Source: Mesostigma viride
Lineage: Eukaryota > Streptophyta > Mesostigmatophyceae > Mesostigmatales > Mesostigmataceae
Reading direction: 5' to 3'
Assembly (NCBI GenBank): GCA_009746045.1
Contig: RPFO01001075.1
Coordinates: 372,501 to 434,500, forward strand
DNA length: 62,000 nucleotides
The notes under the pieces are model-generated. The model was not told where the DNA came from, did not search any database, and saw only the letters and a list, made by a program, of their open reading frames with translations. The stretch's first letter is position 1. The number at the start of each line of letters is the position of its first letter. Both the position numbers and the translations under genes were made by a program. Positions 9,961-19,273 of this stretch are shown piece by piece.

Positions 9961-10460
9961 GCACAAAGGGCAACGGATATAGACATGGGGATATGCCAAT
10001 GCCTTGGGGTGAGCATACGTGGATGCCAGGTGACATGTGCCAGCCTGTCGCAGTTATACTATACCTTGGCGTTTGCTTGGCGTGTCGTTGCCAATAATTT
10101 CACACAGGACGTACATGGTACGTGTTGGTAGCAATCACATGGCTGTGTTAGTGAGTGATGTTGCATGTATTGTTCAGCTTTCTTTCCCATTTTGCAATGT
10201 GCCAAGGTTCTTAAGTAGTTTAGAAGTATGGTGTCATGGGGTATACATCAAGGAGACAACCAGCGCAGGCCAGAAATCGGGAGAATCCGGACCATGGTAG
10301 CTCACATGCATGTGCACTGCACATCACACATTTGTGGCATACTCGCAATGTCTACCTTACATCTTGCATTCTGTTAGGAACAGTCGCCACTCAGGCATTC
10401 ACATGCACCAGGGTTTCGCTCACTGTTTGTGCTGTAGTCATCGTTAAATAAAAAATCTTT
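9961..10460 (+). repeat. 3' part of dispersed repeat (inverted copy at 45.4-45.9 kb)
   Basis: This segment matches the reverse complement of about 45435-45880 in long blocks, for example CATACGTGGATGCCAGGTGACATGTGCCAG-like and GCATTCACATGCACCA. It ends near an AATAAA at 10446. The pairing of the TGGG-rich region with this segment in both copies shows that they form one repeat unit. Confidence 0.8.
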
Positions 10461-10574
10461 ACAAAGCCTGGCAATTGTCATAATGTTGGGCTCCTTATGA
10501 CATGAGATTTTGCACACGAAGTTTTGCGACCATGCTTCAGATGCTTGCATGATGACGACCAGTTTTGGTTGTAA

Positions 10575-10744
10575 TATGACATGGTGGTGCAGGTGCCCTG
10601 GTGCACCTAGAGCAGGGGTAGCTTACATTCCCACCCTTGCATGAAGTAGCCTAGAATGTATTAAAAGCCATATGCCCCTTCTCAGGGATATGTGCTACAT
10701 TTACTCCCAACGGAGTGATGTTGATAACTAATTAATTAATTAAT
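10575..10744 (+). mobile_element. LINE 3' end, copy D, with TTAA tail
   Basis: This copy is closely similar to 6175-6342. It is a 3' UTR-only insertion that ends ACTCCCAACGGAGTGATG and (TAAT)n. Confidence 0.75.
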
Positions 10745-11230
10745 GACATCATATTAATTTTTAAAATCATTATTGATAGCAACACTACCTTGTTAGCATT
10801 TGTTACCATTCAGGGCTCCAAATGCCCTGAGGCGTTGTACAAGGTCTGAACAACCGTAATTCATTGTGGCTGTTAAGTTCCAGCTTCGTCGGGCATAATT
10901 CGTCTAACTATCTAAGTGCAAACGTTGTTTGGAAGGGACTCATTTTGGCCTTAATTAAGGATCTGGAGCAGGAGCACGTATTCCATGGACTGATGGGGGT
11001 GGGTGCATTAGAACTGAGCCGCGAAGACTAGCTGATCTCACTCTAATCTTATATACCAAGTTGTCTCCTTGATAATATACAAAGTTGTCTCTCTTTTAAT
11101 ACAAAATCCTAACTACTCTACTCAGTCACGCACCCCTTCCTCCTGGCATGGGGGAGGGGGGGCTCTTACATCGCCATGCGTCCAGGCATGATTTGTCTCG
11201 CTTCATGTACCATGATTGCCTTTAATTTGA
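10745..11230. other. Unassigned intergenic stretch
   Basis: AT-rich DNA without convincing ORFs or repeats, apart from a short pyrimidine-rich segment. Confidence 0.4.
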
Positions 11231-11258
11231 CCATTAATTAATTAATTAATTAATTAAG
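11231..11258. repeat. (TTAA)n tract
   Basis: An ATTAATTAATTAATT tract immediately precedes the CATC array. It probably marks another LINE-type 3' tail, but the preceding DNA does not match the 3' UTR family above. Confidence 0.6.
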
Positions 11259-11706
11259 AACATCCATCCATCCATCCATCCATCCATCCATCCATCCATC
11301 CCTCCATCCATCCATCCATCCATCCATCCATCCATCCATCCCTCCCTCCCTCCCTCCCTCCCTCCCTCCCTCCCTCCCTCCCTCCCTCCCTCCCTCCCTC
11401 CCTCCCTCCCTCCCTCCCTCCCTCCCTCCCTCCCTCCCTCCCTCCCTCCCTCCCTCCCTCCCTCCCTCCCTCCCTCCCTCCCTCCCTCCCTCCCTCCCTC
11501 CCTCCCTCCCTCCCTCCCTCCCTCCCTCCCTCCCTCCCTCCCTCCCTCCCTCCCTCCCTCCCTCCCTCCCTCCCTCCCTCCCTCCCTCCCTCCCTCCCTC
11601 CCTCCCTCCCTCCCTCCCTCCCTCCTCCCTCCCTCCCTCCCTCCCTCCCTCCCTCCCTCCCTCCCTCCCTCCATCCATCCATCCATCCATCCATCCATCC
11701 ATCCAT
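11259..11706. repeat. (CATC)n-(CCTC)n-(CATC)n array
   Basis: A 448-bp pyrimidine-only tetranucleotide array: CATC repeats flank a core of about 330 bp of CCTC with one 1-base slip near 11624. The 160-206-aa ORFs in it are artefacts. Confidence 0.98.
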
Positions 11707-11920
11707 GATGAAATTTGGTCGGGTAAATTGCAATAGACTCGCCTTTTGATGACGAACACGCCGATCTTATTTTTGGCAGCCATCGCCCAGGATTTCGCAA
11801 GTTATCGCCAGCGGCCTGCCCAGCAGATCTCGCTATTTTTCTGCACATTATGGCGGCACCACGCACGTGATCAGTGTGCCTGCGCCCCCTGCCCTCGTCT
11901 AGGTGCTATTAAACGTAGCT
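11707..11920. other. Probable LINE 5' UTR
   Basis: About 210 bp between the CCTC array and the ORF1 start at 11922, with no ORF of its own. Confidence 0.3.
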
Positions 11921-11921
11921 A

Positions 11922-12077
11922 TGGAGGTCCCCGCATCGTCTTCAGCTCTTGCCGCCGATTCTATTGATGCCCAGATTGCTGCAAACAAAATCGCCCACGA
12001 CATTGTCGTCGCCAAGAACGCCGCTAACAAGCGATCCAAGACTTCGGAAGCAACTCCGATAGCTGCTGAAACCTCCT
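11922..12077 (+). pseudogene. LINE ORF1, 5' part (interrupted by E1)
   Basis: From the ATG at 11922 a frame runs MEVPASSSALAADS, through a lysine- and alanine-rich helix (NKIAHDIVVAKNAANKRSK), to TSEATPIAAETS. It then meets the left end of E1. The same frame resumes after E1 at 19889-19970 (LPDAISSSFYMPGQCLSLAD) once one copy of the CTCCT duplication is discounted. This low-complexity N-terminus is the start of the ORF1 whose main part lies at 20063-20800. It is inactive because of the insertion and downstream frameshifts. Confidence 0.7.
12073..12077. other. Target-site duplication CTCCT (left, E1)
   Basis: CTCCT precedes the left LTR here and follows the right LTR at 19889-19893. Confidence 0.85.
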
Positions 12078-12694
12078 AGTTAACGTAAAGGATTTACGTT
12101 AGATGGATAGAGATTGTTACGCTCTTTCCAACGGCACCTTGAACGCCTCATTTGGTTACGGGACGTAAAAGTTATGACGTTTCCTAGGCTGTGCCGACAG
12201 TACCCGGCGCGCCACTGTGGGCGCGTACGGACACAGGATGTACAAGTGTCACTTTGATAGTCCGCAGGACGTTGACAGGACTTGTACAGGACTTGATAGT
12301 CAATTGATAGGTAGGCGTGCTGTAGCGCGCCAGGACCTATGAGACAATTGATGCTGACTAGTGTACGGATAGGTCCACAGGACTAGCCGTATGGACAATT
12401 GATAGATCTGCGCGCCAAAGGCGTGCCAGAGTCTGTGTAATCAATTGATTGACAGTTCAGCTGTGACAGTGCAGCTGAATACTTGGACGCGTCCCTAACA
12501 ACCTATATGAGTGACTTGGTCACACCGGGACGCTAGTTCTTGCGTGCACGTTCTCTTGGCACTGCGACCCTGTCGCCTGTGCTGCGTGCAGTCTTGGAAG
12601 TGACGTGACTTACGTCTGTGTTTCCTTGTTATTAATAAAGGCAACTTCCTGCAAGAACCATGGCGGAATTCGTGGCATTCTCACCCTCACAACT
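12078..12694 (+). repeat. E1 left LTR
   Basis: Starts AGTTAACGTAAAGG and ends CTCACAACT. It matches 19274-19888. Termini are AGTT...AACT and not TG...CA. AATAAA at about 12635 may be the polyadenylation signal. Confidence 0.93.
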
Positions 12695-12718
12695 CGTATT
12701 ACACGCTCTGTTAAAAAG

Positions 12719-13429
12719 ATGCCAAATTCTGAAGAATTCCGGATTCCCGACGATGAGGAAATAGCCGCTCCGCCGGCTGGTCCTTCGTCAAGACCGAATG
12801 CGCCGTCGTGGCAGCAATTGCTCGACGAAGTCACAATCTCGCTCGACGAACTTCATCGTCAGCAGCGCGCAGCTCACGCATTGCTCGGGGATAACCCCGA
12901 GGACCCCGATTTGCCAGCACTGGTGCCGGCTATACGCGCACTATTGGACCAGATCCGCAACATTTTATCGACATTTACGGTCCAGGTGCGGGGAGGTTTG
13001 CGGTCGGTGACCGAAGTCACGACGGCCATTGAGGAGTTAGACAACGTCATCTCTTCACTCACCGGTTACCAGCGAAACTTACAAAACTGGGCATCGCTAC
13101 GCACGGGGGGCGCGCCGGCGGTGTCGACAAATTTGTTTCAAGATCTCGCGTTGTTATCGCTGCTCACACGCGGCGTACGCAGTCGCGAGCGCCAGGTTTT
13201 AATTAACCTGGTGGCATTTCTCGCATCTGTGCGAGAGTGGATTCCCGCGGGGTGGGAATTGTTGACGATCTTTACACATCCTCTGCGCCTCGTAGCGCGT
13301 CGGCGCGTCGCAACTTACGTGGCGGGGAGCACGCCGGTTTTAATACATACCGGTGCAGGTCCAGAGCTGGATATGGAGGATCGTGAGTTCGTATACACGT
13401 ACTGCGACTTCAGGGGCCTTGACTACTAG
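12719..13429 (+). CDS. Upstream ORF of E1, unknown function
   Basis: A 236-aa ORF starts 25 bp after the left LTR (an upstream in-frame ATG at 12605 lies within the LTR and is less likely). An acidic proline-rich N-terminus (about residues 1-30) is followed by predicted amphipathic helices, including LVPAIRALLDQIRNILSTF, and a hydrophobic helix near LLSLLTRGV. I recognise no family. A helix-rich ORF in the equivalent position of E3 (51287 to 50820, minus strand) has a similar layout, which hints at a conserved accessory or gag-N-terminal protein of this family. A candidate 69-bp intron overlaps its 3' end. Confidence 0.55.
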   Translation: MPNSEEFRIPDDEEIAAPPAGPSSRPNAPSWQQLLDEVTISLDELHRQQRAAHALLGDNPEDPDLPALVPAIRALLDQIRNILSTFTVQVRGGLRSVTEVTTAIEELDNVISSLTGYQRNLQNWASLRTGGAPAVSTNLFQDLALLSLLTRGVRSRERQVLINLVAFLASVREWIPAGWELLTIFTHPLRLVARRRVATYVAGSTPVLIHTGAGPELDMEDREFVYTYCDFRGLDY

Positions 13430-13451
13430 TCGGCCTAATTTTCTTTTGCAG
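13383..13451 (+). other. Candidate small intron in the E1 upstream ORF
   Basis: A GTGAGT donor at 13383 and a TTTTCTTTTGCAG acceptor ending 13451 enclose 69 bp with a CTTGACT branch-like motif. Splicing would replace the last 16 codons and extend the frame to a TGA near 13565. Inferred from consensus only. Confidence 0.35.
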
Positions 13452-13739
13452 TACTCGTCGACATTTTTTGTCGAATTTTCAGCGGCAATTCGCGGGGCGG
13501 CAGCGACACCGGCGCAGGCGGCAGTGGCGACAATTTTGTACATACTTTTCTGCTGCTTTGCTGAGGTGTTCTTTGAATAGCTTCTAGTGCAGAATGGCAG
13601 ACGGGCGCCGTAGCAAGGGTCCAGCCAGTGGGAATGGGGGTGCTGGTAGTGGAACCGCTCACGTAGATGACGTGGGGTTACCGGAGAGATTACCAATCTT
13701 CCTACAATAATAATAATGCACAAGCTGTTCTTGGTTATG

Positions 13740-14699
13740 ACCTTACTACCCAGGGTTTGCTTATTGTGAATCAACTGCAACCTGTCACGTCAGACACTAA
13801 GCCCAAGCAGGCTGAGGAGTTTGTGGAGGGCTAGAGGGGTTTCCAAGTTTGTACGGTGGTACAAACTATTACCAGATCTGGATAGGTAGCCAGACTTTTG
13901 GCAAGTGTACAGATCAGATCAAGGACCTCACTAGAGAGTGTAAAAGGCCAACAAGGCCTGGTCCAGCTACGTGGCAGAGTTAAAGGAGCTGCTGGAGGAT
14001 CAGAGGAAGAAAGTGGGGATCCATTGGCAGGATAAATACCAGGGGTGGGAGGTCAAGGGGGACCTGATCCAGAACTTCCTCAACTATTGTAAATGGTTGA
14101 GGAGGGCAGGGCTCACGGCTTTAATGTTGCTGATAACATAGCCCTGACCAACTGGCTCAAGGTTTCTGGGCTGGACAAGGCTACACGTGGCTCCTTAAAG
14201 GTCATGTGTGCCCCACACTCAACCCTCAAGGCCTACAAGGTCATAATCAAACAAGCACTCGAGGCAGAGGAGCTGTTTGAGGGTGGAGTGCCAGCAGTGA
14301 AGGCTACCCAGGCAGGTGGGCGTACCCAGGGGGCTCCAAGACGTCTGAGGCTGACAGAAGCCAAGGAGGGCGAGGGGCAACCATAACAAGCGCAAGGGAG
14401 ATCATTCACCTGATTCTGACAGGAGGTCACACTCCAAGTCGGTGTTCAGGCGGGTGGGTGGTCAGCCCAAGCAGGGCAACGCGTCTGACAACGGGGGCAG
14501 TGGCCAGGGCAAGTCAAAGATACAATGCTACCTGTGCAAGGGGTGGGGGCACATCAAGAAGGAGTGTCCCAGCTTCAAGAAGTCCCAGGGCCAGGGCAGC
14601 AACAAGAATAACAACAACAACAAGAAGAAGAACAACAACAAGTCCCAGGCAGGCCAGCCTTCAAAGGGCAGTCAGCAAGAAGACAACAAGGAGCAGTGA
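13740..14699 (+). pseudogene. E1 gag with CCHC zinc knuckle
   Basis: Gag forms the retroelement particle and binds RNA. Frames change several times. The capsid-like part reads ALTNWLKVSGLDKATRGSL and AYKVIIKQALEAEELFEGG (14120-14290). The nucleocapsid part carries CYLCKGWGHIKKECP (C-x2-C-x4-H-x4-C, 14527-14571) followed by an asparagine- and lysine-rich basic tail ending at 14699. The equivalent knuckle in E4 is CYFCQGKGHFRNECP at about 41417-41461. Stops upstream (13830-14090) show decay of the N-terminal part. Confidence 0.75.
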
Positions 14700-14840
14700 C
14701 TGTCTGAGGCAACCCCTACACACCTTAATTCACCCAAGGGGGAGGCCAGGTGCTCCAATGCAGATTTTATATCTGGGCAACAAGAGGGTGATCTCCAGGT
14801 TCAGGGTGGCCCCAGGTCACCTGGAGAGGTACAGGTTCCT

Positions 14841-16050
14841 ATGAAGACGTCCTTGACAGCTGGTGCAGCTGTAAGAATGTCTGACCCCATGCATCCTCGT
14901 GCTGGGCACGAGGGTGGACCTCTCATTTTGAGAGAAACCAATGTACAACCACAGAGGGGTGTGAAGGCCTCTGGTGGTATGCATGTGGTCCCTGCTGGCG
15001 GTCCAGGTGTTGGGCATGAGCAGGGTGACTCAGGCTCTGAGTCAGAACAGGATGGAAGTCAGCATGGTGATGCTGGACAACCTGACAGCACAGTCCTGAC
15101 TGTGCCAGGGACTGCTTCCTCTGTGTACCAGGAGTTGGGTGCCCGAATCCACAACATGTTTGGGCATGCCACTTCTCTGTCAAACAACTTTGCCTTCCGT
15201 ATGGGCAGGGCACCCCTTCTTAAGGCGTGTCAGCAAGCTGCCTCACGGTGTAAGTGCCAGTTGTCCTCCAACAAGCCCAGGAAATCACATGCCAAAGCTC
15301 TACCTCAGAGCATTGGTGATCTGCAGTGTGATATCCAACACATCAGGGGCATGCAACTGTTGGTGTGCGTGGACAGGTACACGAAATACAAGGTGCTAGA
15401 GCATTTACCTTCTATGAAGAACAGGTACTTGCTGGCTGCCCTGCAGAATGTAAGAGCCAAGTTTCCTACCACAAGGATCCAGGTGGACATGCAGTTTCAG
15501 CATCTCAAGGGTGATCCTACCCTTCCTGAGTTGCTGGTTACACCTAGGGAGGCTCATGGGCAGCAGGGTGCTATCGAGAGGGCAATCCAGGAGGTCAAGA
15601 AATTGATCATCTCTGAAGACTGGGTACCCTTGTCTGCACCTGCACTTGTCAGGAGTGCATGGCTGAGGAACGTGGAGCAGCAGCTGAACAGCAGGGTTAA
15701 CTTCTACTATGATGGAGTTGCTGTCAGCCCAATGGGTCTATATCATGGCCTGTGCCCACCACATGTGCTGGAGGGCTGGAAACATGCTGCACATGTCACC
15801 TTTGCCAAGCTGAGGGAGAAGGACCGGGGTTGGAAGATGCTGGAGCCACAAGTGGGTCAGAAGGTCCTAGCTTGGAAGGAACCTAGCCTTTATGGCAAAC
15901 GTGGTAGCTGGAGTCCTGGGGTGGTTACCCAGGTTGATGAAGCTAGCCACGCATGCTTGGTCAGCATGGAGGACGAACCAAAGCATGTGCACCGGCTGAG
16001 TTGGTCATATGTCAAGCCTAACCTGATGAATGAGGGCAGTCAGGCACAAG
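14841..16050 (+). CDS. E1 integrase domain (of the 14841-17282 ORF)
   Basis: Integrase joins element cDNA to host DNA. The first about 400 residues of an 813-aa ORF hold an N-terminal zinc domain (H104, H109 in HNMFGH; C137 and C139 in CKC, so C-x-C and not the usual C-x2-C). The catalytic core follows, with acidic residues D164 (CDIQHI), D216 (QVDMQFQH) and E246 (GQQGAIERAI), and then a C-terminal domain ending VHRLSWSYVKPNL (about 379-391). The D-to-E spacing is about 30 residues, a little short of the usual 35. The same protein is encoded on the minus strand at 33395-34385 (E4). Confidence 0.8.
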
Positions 16051-16259
16051 GCTCACAGGATCTGCAGGATTTTCAGGTCCCAGGTGACATCACTGACGCA
16101 ACGACCACATCTGTTGCAGGGGAATCTGTCAGCCCTGGCCAGGTTGCAGAGGTACTTGTTGAACAGGCTGCAAGGTCAACAGCTGGGGAGTCAACTGTCA
16201 AGCCCAAGGCACTAACCAAGCCCAGGGGGACAAGTTTGGCTGGATTGATTGGGGCTCTA

Positions 16260-16600
16260 CAAAGGGCCAAGAAGCAGCCCAAGGTAGCCAAGCTCAGGTG
16301 GCATGGCAATCTGGGGCTGGACACTGCCTTAGAGGTAGACACTAATTCTCAGGTTTCCATCATTGGGACCAGGGCTGCAGCAGGGTACAGCATGTCTGAA
16401 CCCAGCTATCAGTTTGTGTCTGACTTCAGTGGCGGGGTACACGTGAAGGTACTGGGTGAGGTATTCATTCCTATCCTTGGACAGGACACTGCTTTTTGTG
16501 TCTTGGAGGGCTATCAAGGACCTGCTCTTCTGGGGCAGAATTTCCTATGCCAGGATGGGGTAGTGATCACGTCCTCTCTCCTGACTAAGGAAGGGGCTGG
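16260..16600 (+). CDS. E1 retropepsin-like protease domain, downstream of integrase
   Basis: Retropepsins cleave retroelement polyproteins and act as dimers with one D-[TS]-G triad each. In the same 813-aa ORF, residues about 495-575 read ALEVDTNSQVSIIG, then SDFSGGVHVKVLGEV, AFCVLEGY and LLGQNFL. The whole follows the retropepsin pattern: catalytic D (D500), flap region, and the ILGxDFL-like C-terminal motif. The triad is DTN instead of DTG. The same DTN is present in the fragments at 7.3 kb and 26.2 kb, so it is ancestral to these copies. Its place between integrase and RT is unusual. No protease-like motif was found between gag and integrase. Confidence 0.7.
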
Positions 16601-16839
16601 TCAGGTCCCACTGATTAATTTCAGGACCACTCACCTATCACGTGCAGTAACCAGGTCGGTTAAGCGTGTGCAAGTGTGCCAGGGGCAGGAGCCCTTGGTT
16701 GATGACCTCATACTGCCAGCTGCTAGTCATCCAAGCAGTTTGGGCATTGGTCCTCACTCACTTGCTGGACACAGCCCTATCAACTACCAAGGCCTGGTGA
16801 AGCTCATGTCCTCTCCCATTATGTGTCCCCAGGTCACAC

Positions 16840-17650
16840 TGGGTCTGATTAAATCTGGGGAGGACTGGATCTCCAAGAAATGCGTGGAACCTGTCAATGA
16901 CCTGCCTCCTGCACGACGTCTACTCAAGCTCAAGTTTGTCATCAAGATGAAGGAGGTGGACGGGGTCAAGGTACCACATGTCAGGCCAGTGCTGAATGAG
17001 TTCAAGGGTACTGGTGAGTGCACTGCTGAGGAGTTGTATACCCCTGGCATGCTGCATGATACTTGGAGGCTGCTGCTGTGTGTATTTCTAGGCCTTCTCA
17101 ACAAGGGCTTGGACTATGGCTCAGTGGTGGTAGACTTCAAGAGGGCATTTCTGGAGGGGATGCAGATGTGGCACAGGAAAAGTGGGAGGGCAAGACGCCT
17201 TTCTATGTTAGGGTGCCTGCTGTATGGAAAAGGGACATCCACACGGAGTTCCTTAAAATCCTCAAGGGCCTGGAGGGCCTGAGGTCAAGTCCAATAATCT
17301 GGAGGGAGACTCTCAACCGTTTCCTGAAGGAGCATTGCAACTTGAAGGTCTCTCCTGTAGACCCCTGTCTGTTTCTGGGGCAATGGGAAGGCCTGCCAGT
17401 GTATGCTTCGCTGCACGGGGATGACCTACATCTGATAGCTCCCACGTCGTGGCTTAAGGAGCTGATCTCCATCATTAAGTCCAAGTTTCCTCTGGGTAGG
17501 GAGCAATGGCAGGTGGAGAATGAGCCTCTGCTGTTTGTGGGCATGGAGGCCACACTGGTGAAGAAGGGGGGGAGTGGCGTATGCTGCTGGTGGGGGGCAA
17601 TGATTATCAAGAGACCCTCATTAGCAAGCTTCCTCCAACCATCACACAGG
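16840..17650 (+). pseudogene. E1 reverse transcriptase, copia type, frameshifted
   Basis: RT copies element RNA into cDNA. In the 813-aa ORF it starts with LLKLKFVIKMKEVDGVKV and reaches VVVDFKRAFLEG (catalytic D near residue 765; compare copia LDVKTAFLNG). A frameshift near 17160 moves it to the frame of 17063-17668, which encodes LKGLEGLRSSPIIW, VDPCLFLGQW and YASLHGDDLHLI, matching copia YGLKQSPRxW, DxCLF and the YVDD box (here HGDD). A second frameshift falls in a G-run near 17565. The order and spacing are copia-like. Two frameshifts make this copy inactive, unless the first is a programmed shift. Confidence 0.8.
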
Positions 17651-18324
17651 CACTGTGTCCCATGGTGAGGGGCATGGTTGCTTGGGTGGCAGGCATTTCC
17701 AGGCCAGACCTTATGGTCATAGCCAGGTTGCCTGATGACATGCTGGTGGAGCTAGGGTCTGCCAAGGTGGCTGATCAGGTCAGGGCTTCATCTGGCATTC
17801 TGTTGTCTGCAGTGGATTTATCACAACCCATTTGCATGGAGCTGTATGTGGATAGCTCAATGGACAGCAGGCAGGTCTCCAAGGTCAGGGGCAGGGCTGC
17901 AGGGCTCTTTGTGCTCAGACAGGAAGGCCTGGGGAGTTTGGTGAGCTGGTTTAGTCGCCTGCACAAACGGGTGGCTGTCAGCAGTGATGTGGCAGAATGC
18001 AGGGCTATTTGTGAAGGCATTCACACAAGCCTTTATCTGAAGGAGTTGCTTCATCAGATGACTTCTAACACTCCTTGGCCACTTCAGGTTACCACTCTTC
18101 TAAAAACAGACTCCATGGGGATGGTGCAGTTTGTGCACAGGCAGATGGCCAGAAGTAGGGACTTGGATTATCTCCTTCTTAAGGAGTTGTCCTCCTTGGC
18201 CAATATTGAGCATATCCCTGGGGTTGACAATCCTGCTGATGCTTTGACCAAGCTAGTGCAGAAGGCAGCAGTGCAATACAAGGTTCTTCAGTCTCTGATG
18301 GACCCATCTCAGCAAGCTGTCTAA
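17640..18324 (+). CDS. E1 RNase H domain, copia type
   Basis: RNase H removes the RNA strand during cDNA synthesis. The frame 17581-18324 first encodes the RT thumb and connection (MVRGMVAWVAGISRPDLM), then LYVDSSMDSRQVSKVRG (first acidic residue), VSSDVAECRAICEGI (acidic E), LLKTDSMGMVQFVHRQ (D) and HIPGVDNPADALTKL (last D and the typical copia end). All four acidic positions are present. Stop at 18322-18324. The homologous region of E2 lies at 22910-23655 on the minus strand. Confidence 0.85.
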
Positions 18325-19251
18325 GCTGGTGCCTGGTTATAGGGCATTGGAGAGCAGATTGTGTGGTAGTGTCAGCATTGTGACTGGCATAATACCTGTA
18401 TTTTAGTCTGTACTAAGGCTCATGGACCATGGTACACTCACTCTGATTTTAATCAGGATACAGCCAGGTTTTGGCTGGGGTTCATGCTGTTGACTACACA
18501 AGGTTGACAGGTCCATTACAGACCATGTATTCTATTTTAAAAGAAATGTATATTTGTACATACTCTCACAATGGTCTGGGAACCTTTATTCTGGGGTTTA
18601 TAGGGCGGGGTTCGATTCCCTGGTATTATGTTTCTACAAGCTGGCCTGTTCAGGTGTTTGCCTGTTCAGACTTCCCTAGTTCCCCAGGGCAGGATTTAAT
18701 TGTTGCCTATGTGTTTCATTTTGTCATTTGTTTGCTGTGGCAGTTTACCATCTGGCAAGTAGACGGGCGCCGTAAGACGGGCGCCAATAGACCCCTGTTG
18801 AGAGAATGACAGGCAAACTATTGTAATACGCCTTACTTTGTCAAGTGGTATTTTAATTGTCATGGATTTATTGTACTTATATTGAATATGTACTGGGTTT
18901 TATGGGATTAGTATCTGGGATTAATGTAACTCACCGCCAGAAGGTCATTGTACTGGAGGCTCTACCGAGGTGATGGGATTAATTCCTGGAGAAGACCTCA
19001 TAGAATTAACCTGTATGTATTTAATTTTGTGTGCTTCTAATATCTGGTGGTACTCTGTAATGCCACTTCCATAGGTTTTTATCCATTTCTCATGGAATGG
19101 TTTTCCCTGTGGCAGATCTGTTTCTTTTCCAGTTCCTTAAAAGAAAGGGCTGGGGGAATGGCAATGGCCATTAAAGACATCTGTTCAAGCTTCAAGCTGG
19201 AGTGAAGGACATTTCAAGCTACTTCAAGGGTCCCTGGCAGGGGATGTGATC
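18325..19251. other. E1 3' internal region with T-arm-like motif
   Basis: About 930 bp are noncoding. At 18601-18622 GGCGGGGTTCGATTCCCTGG could form a perfect 5-bp tRNA T-stem with a TTCGATT loop; E2 carries the same motif inverted at 22695-22715. The sequence GACGGGCGCC is repeated at 18762-18785 and also appears at 13600. Confidence 0.6.
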
Positions 19252-19273
19252 CCTAAAGAAAAGAAGGGATTGG
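19252..19273 (+). other. E1 polypurine tract
   Basis: AAGAAAAGAAGGGATTGG lies directly before the right LTR. E2 has AAGAAAAGAAAGGATTGG in the same place on the minus strand (22103-22120). It primes plus-strand DNA in LTR elements. Confidence 0.8.

Noticed and set aside
11246-11866. ORFs of 159-206 aa in the CATC/CCTC array
   Set aside because: Same artefact of a stop-free tetranucleotide repeat in all three frames.
12605-12718. Upstream start of the E1 leader ORF inside the LTR
   Set aside because: The same ATG occurs in the right LTR without the ORF; the ATG at 12719 just after the LTR is more plausible.
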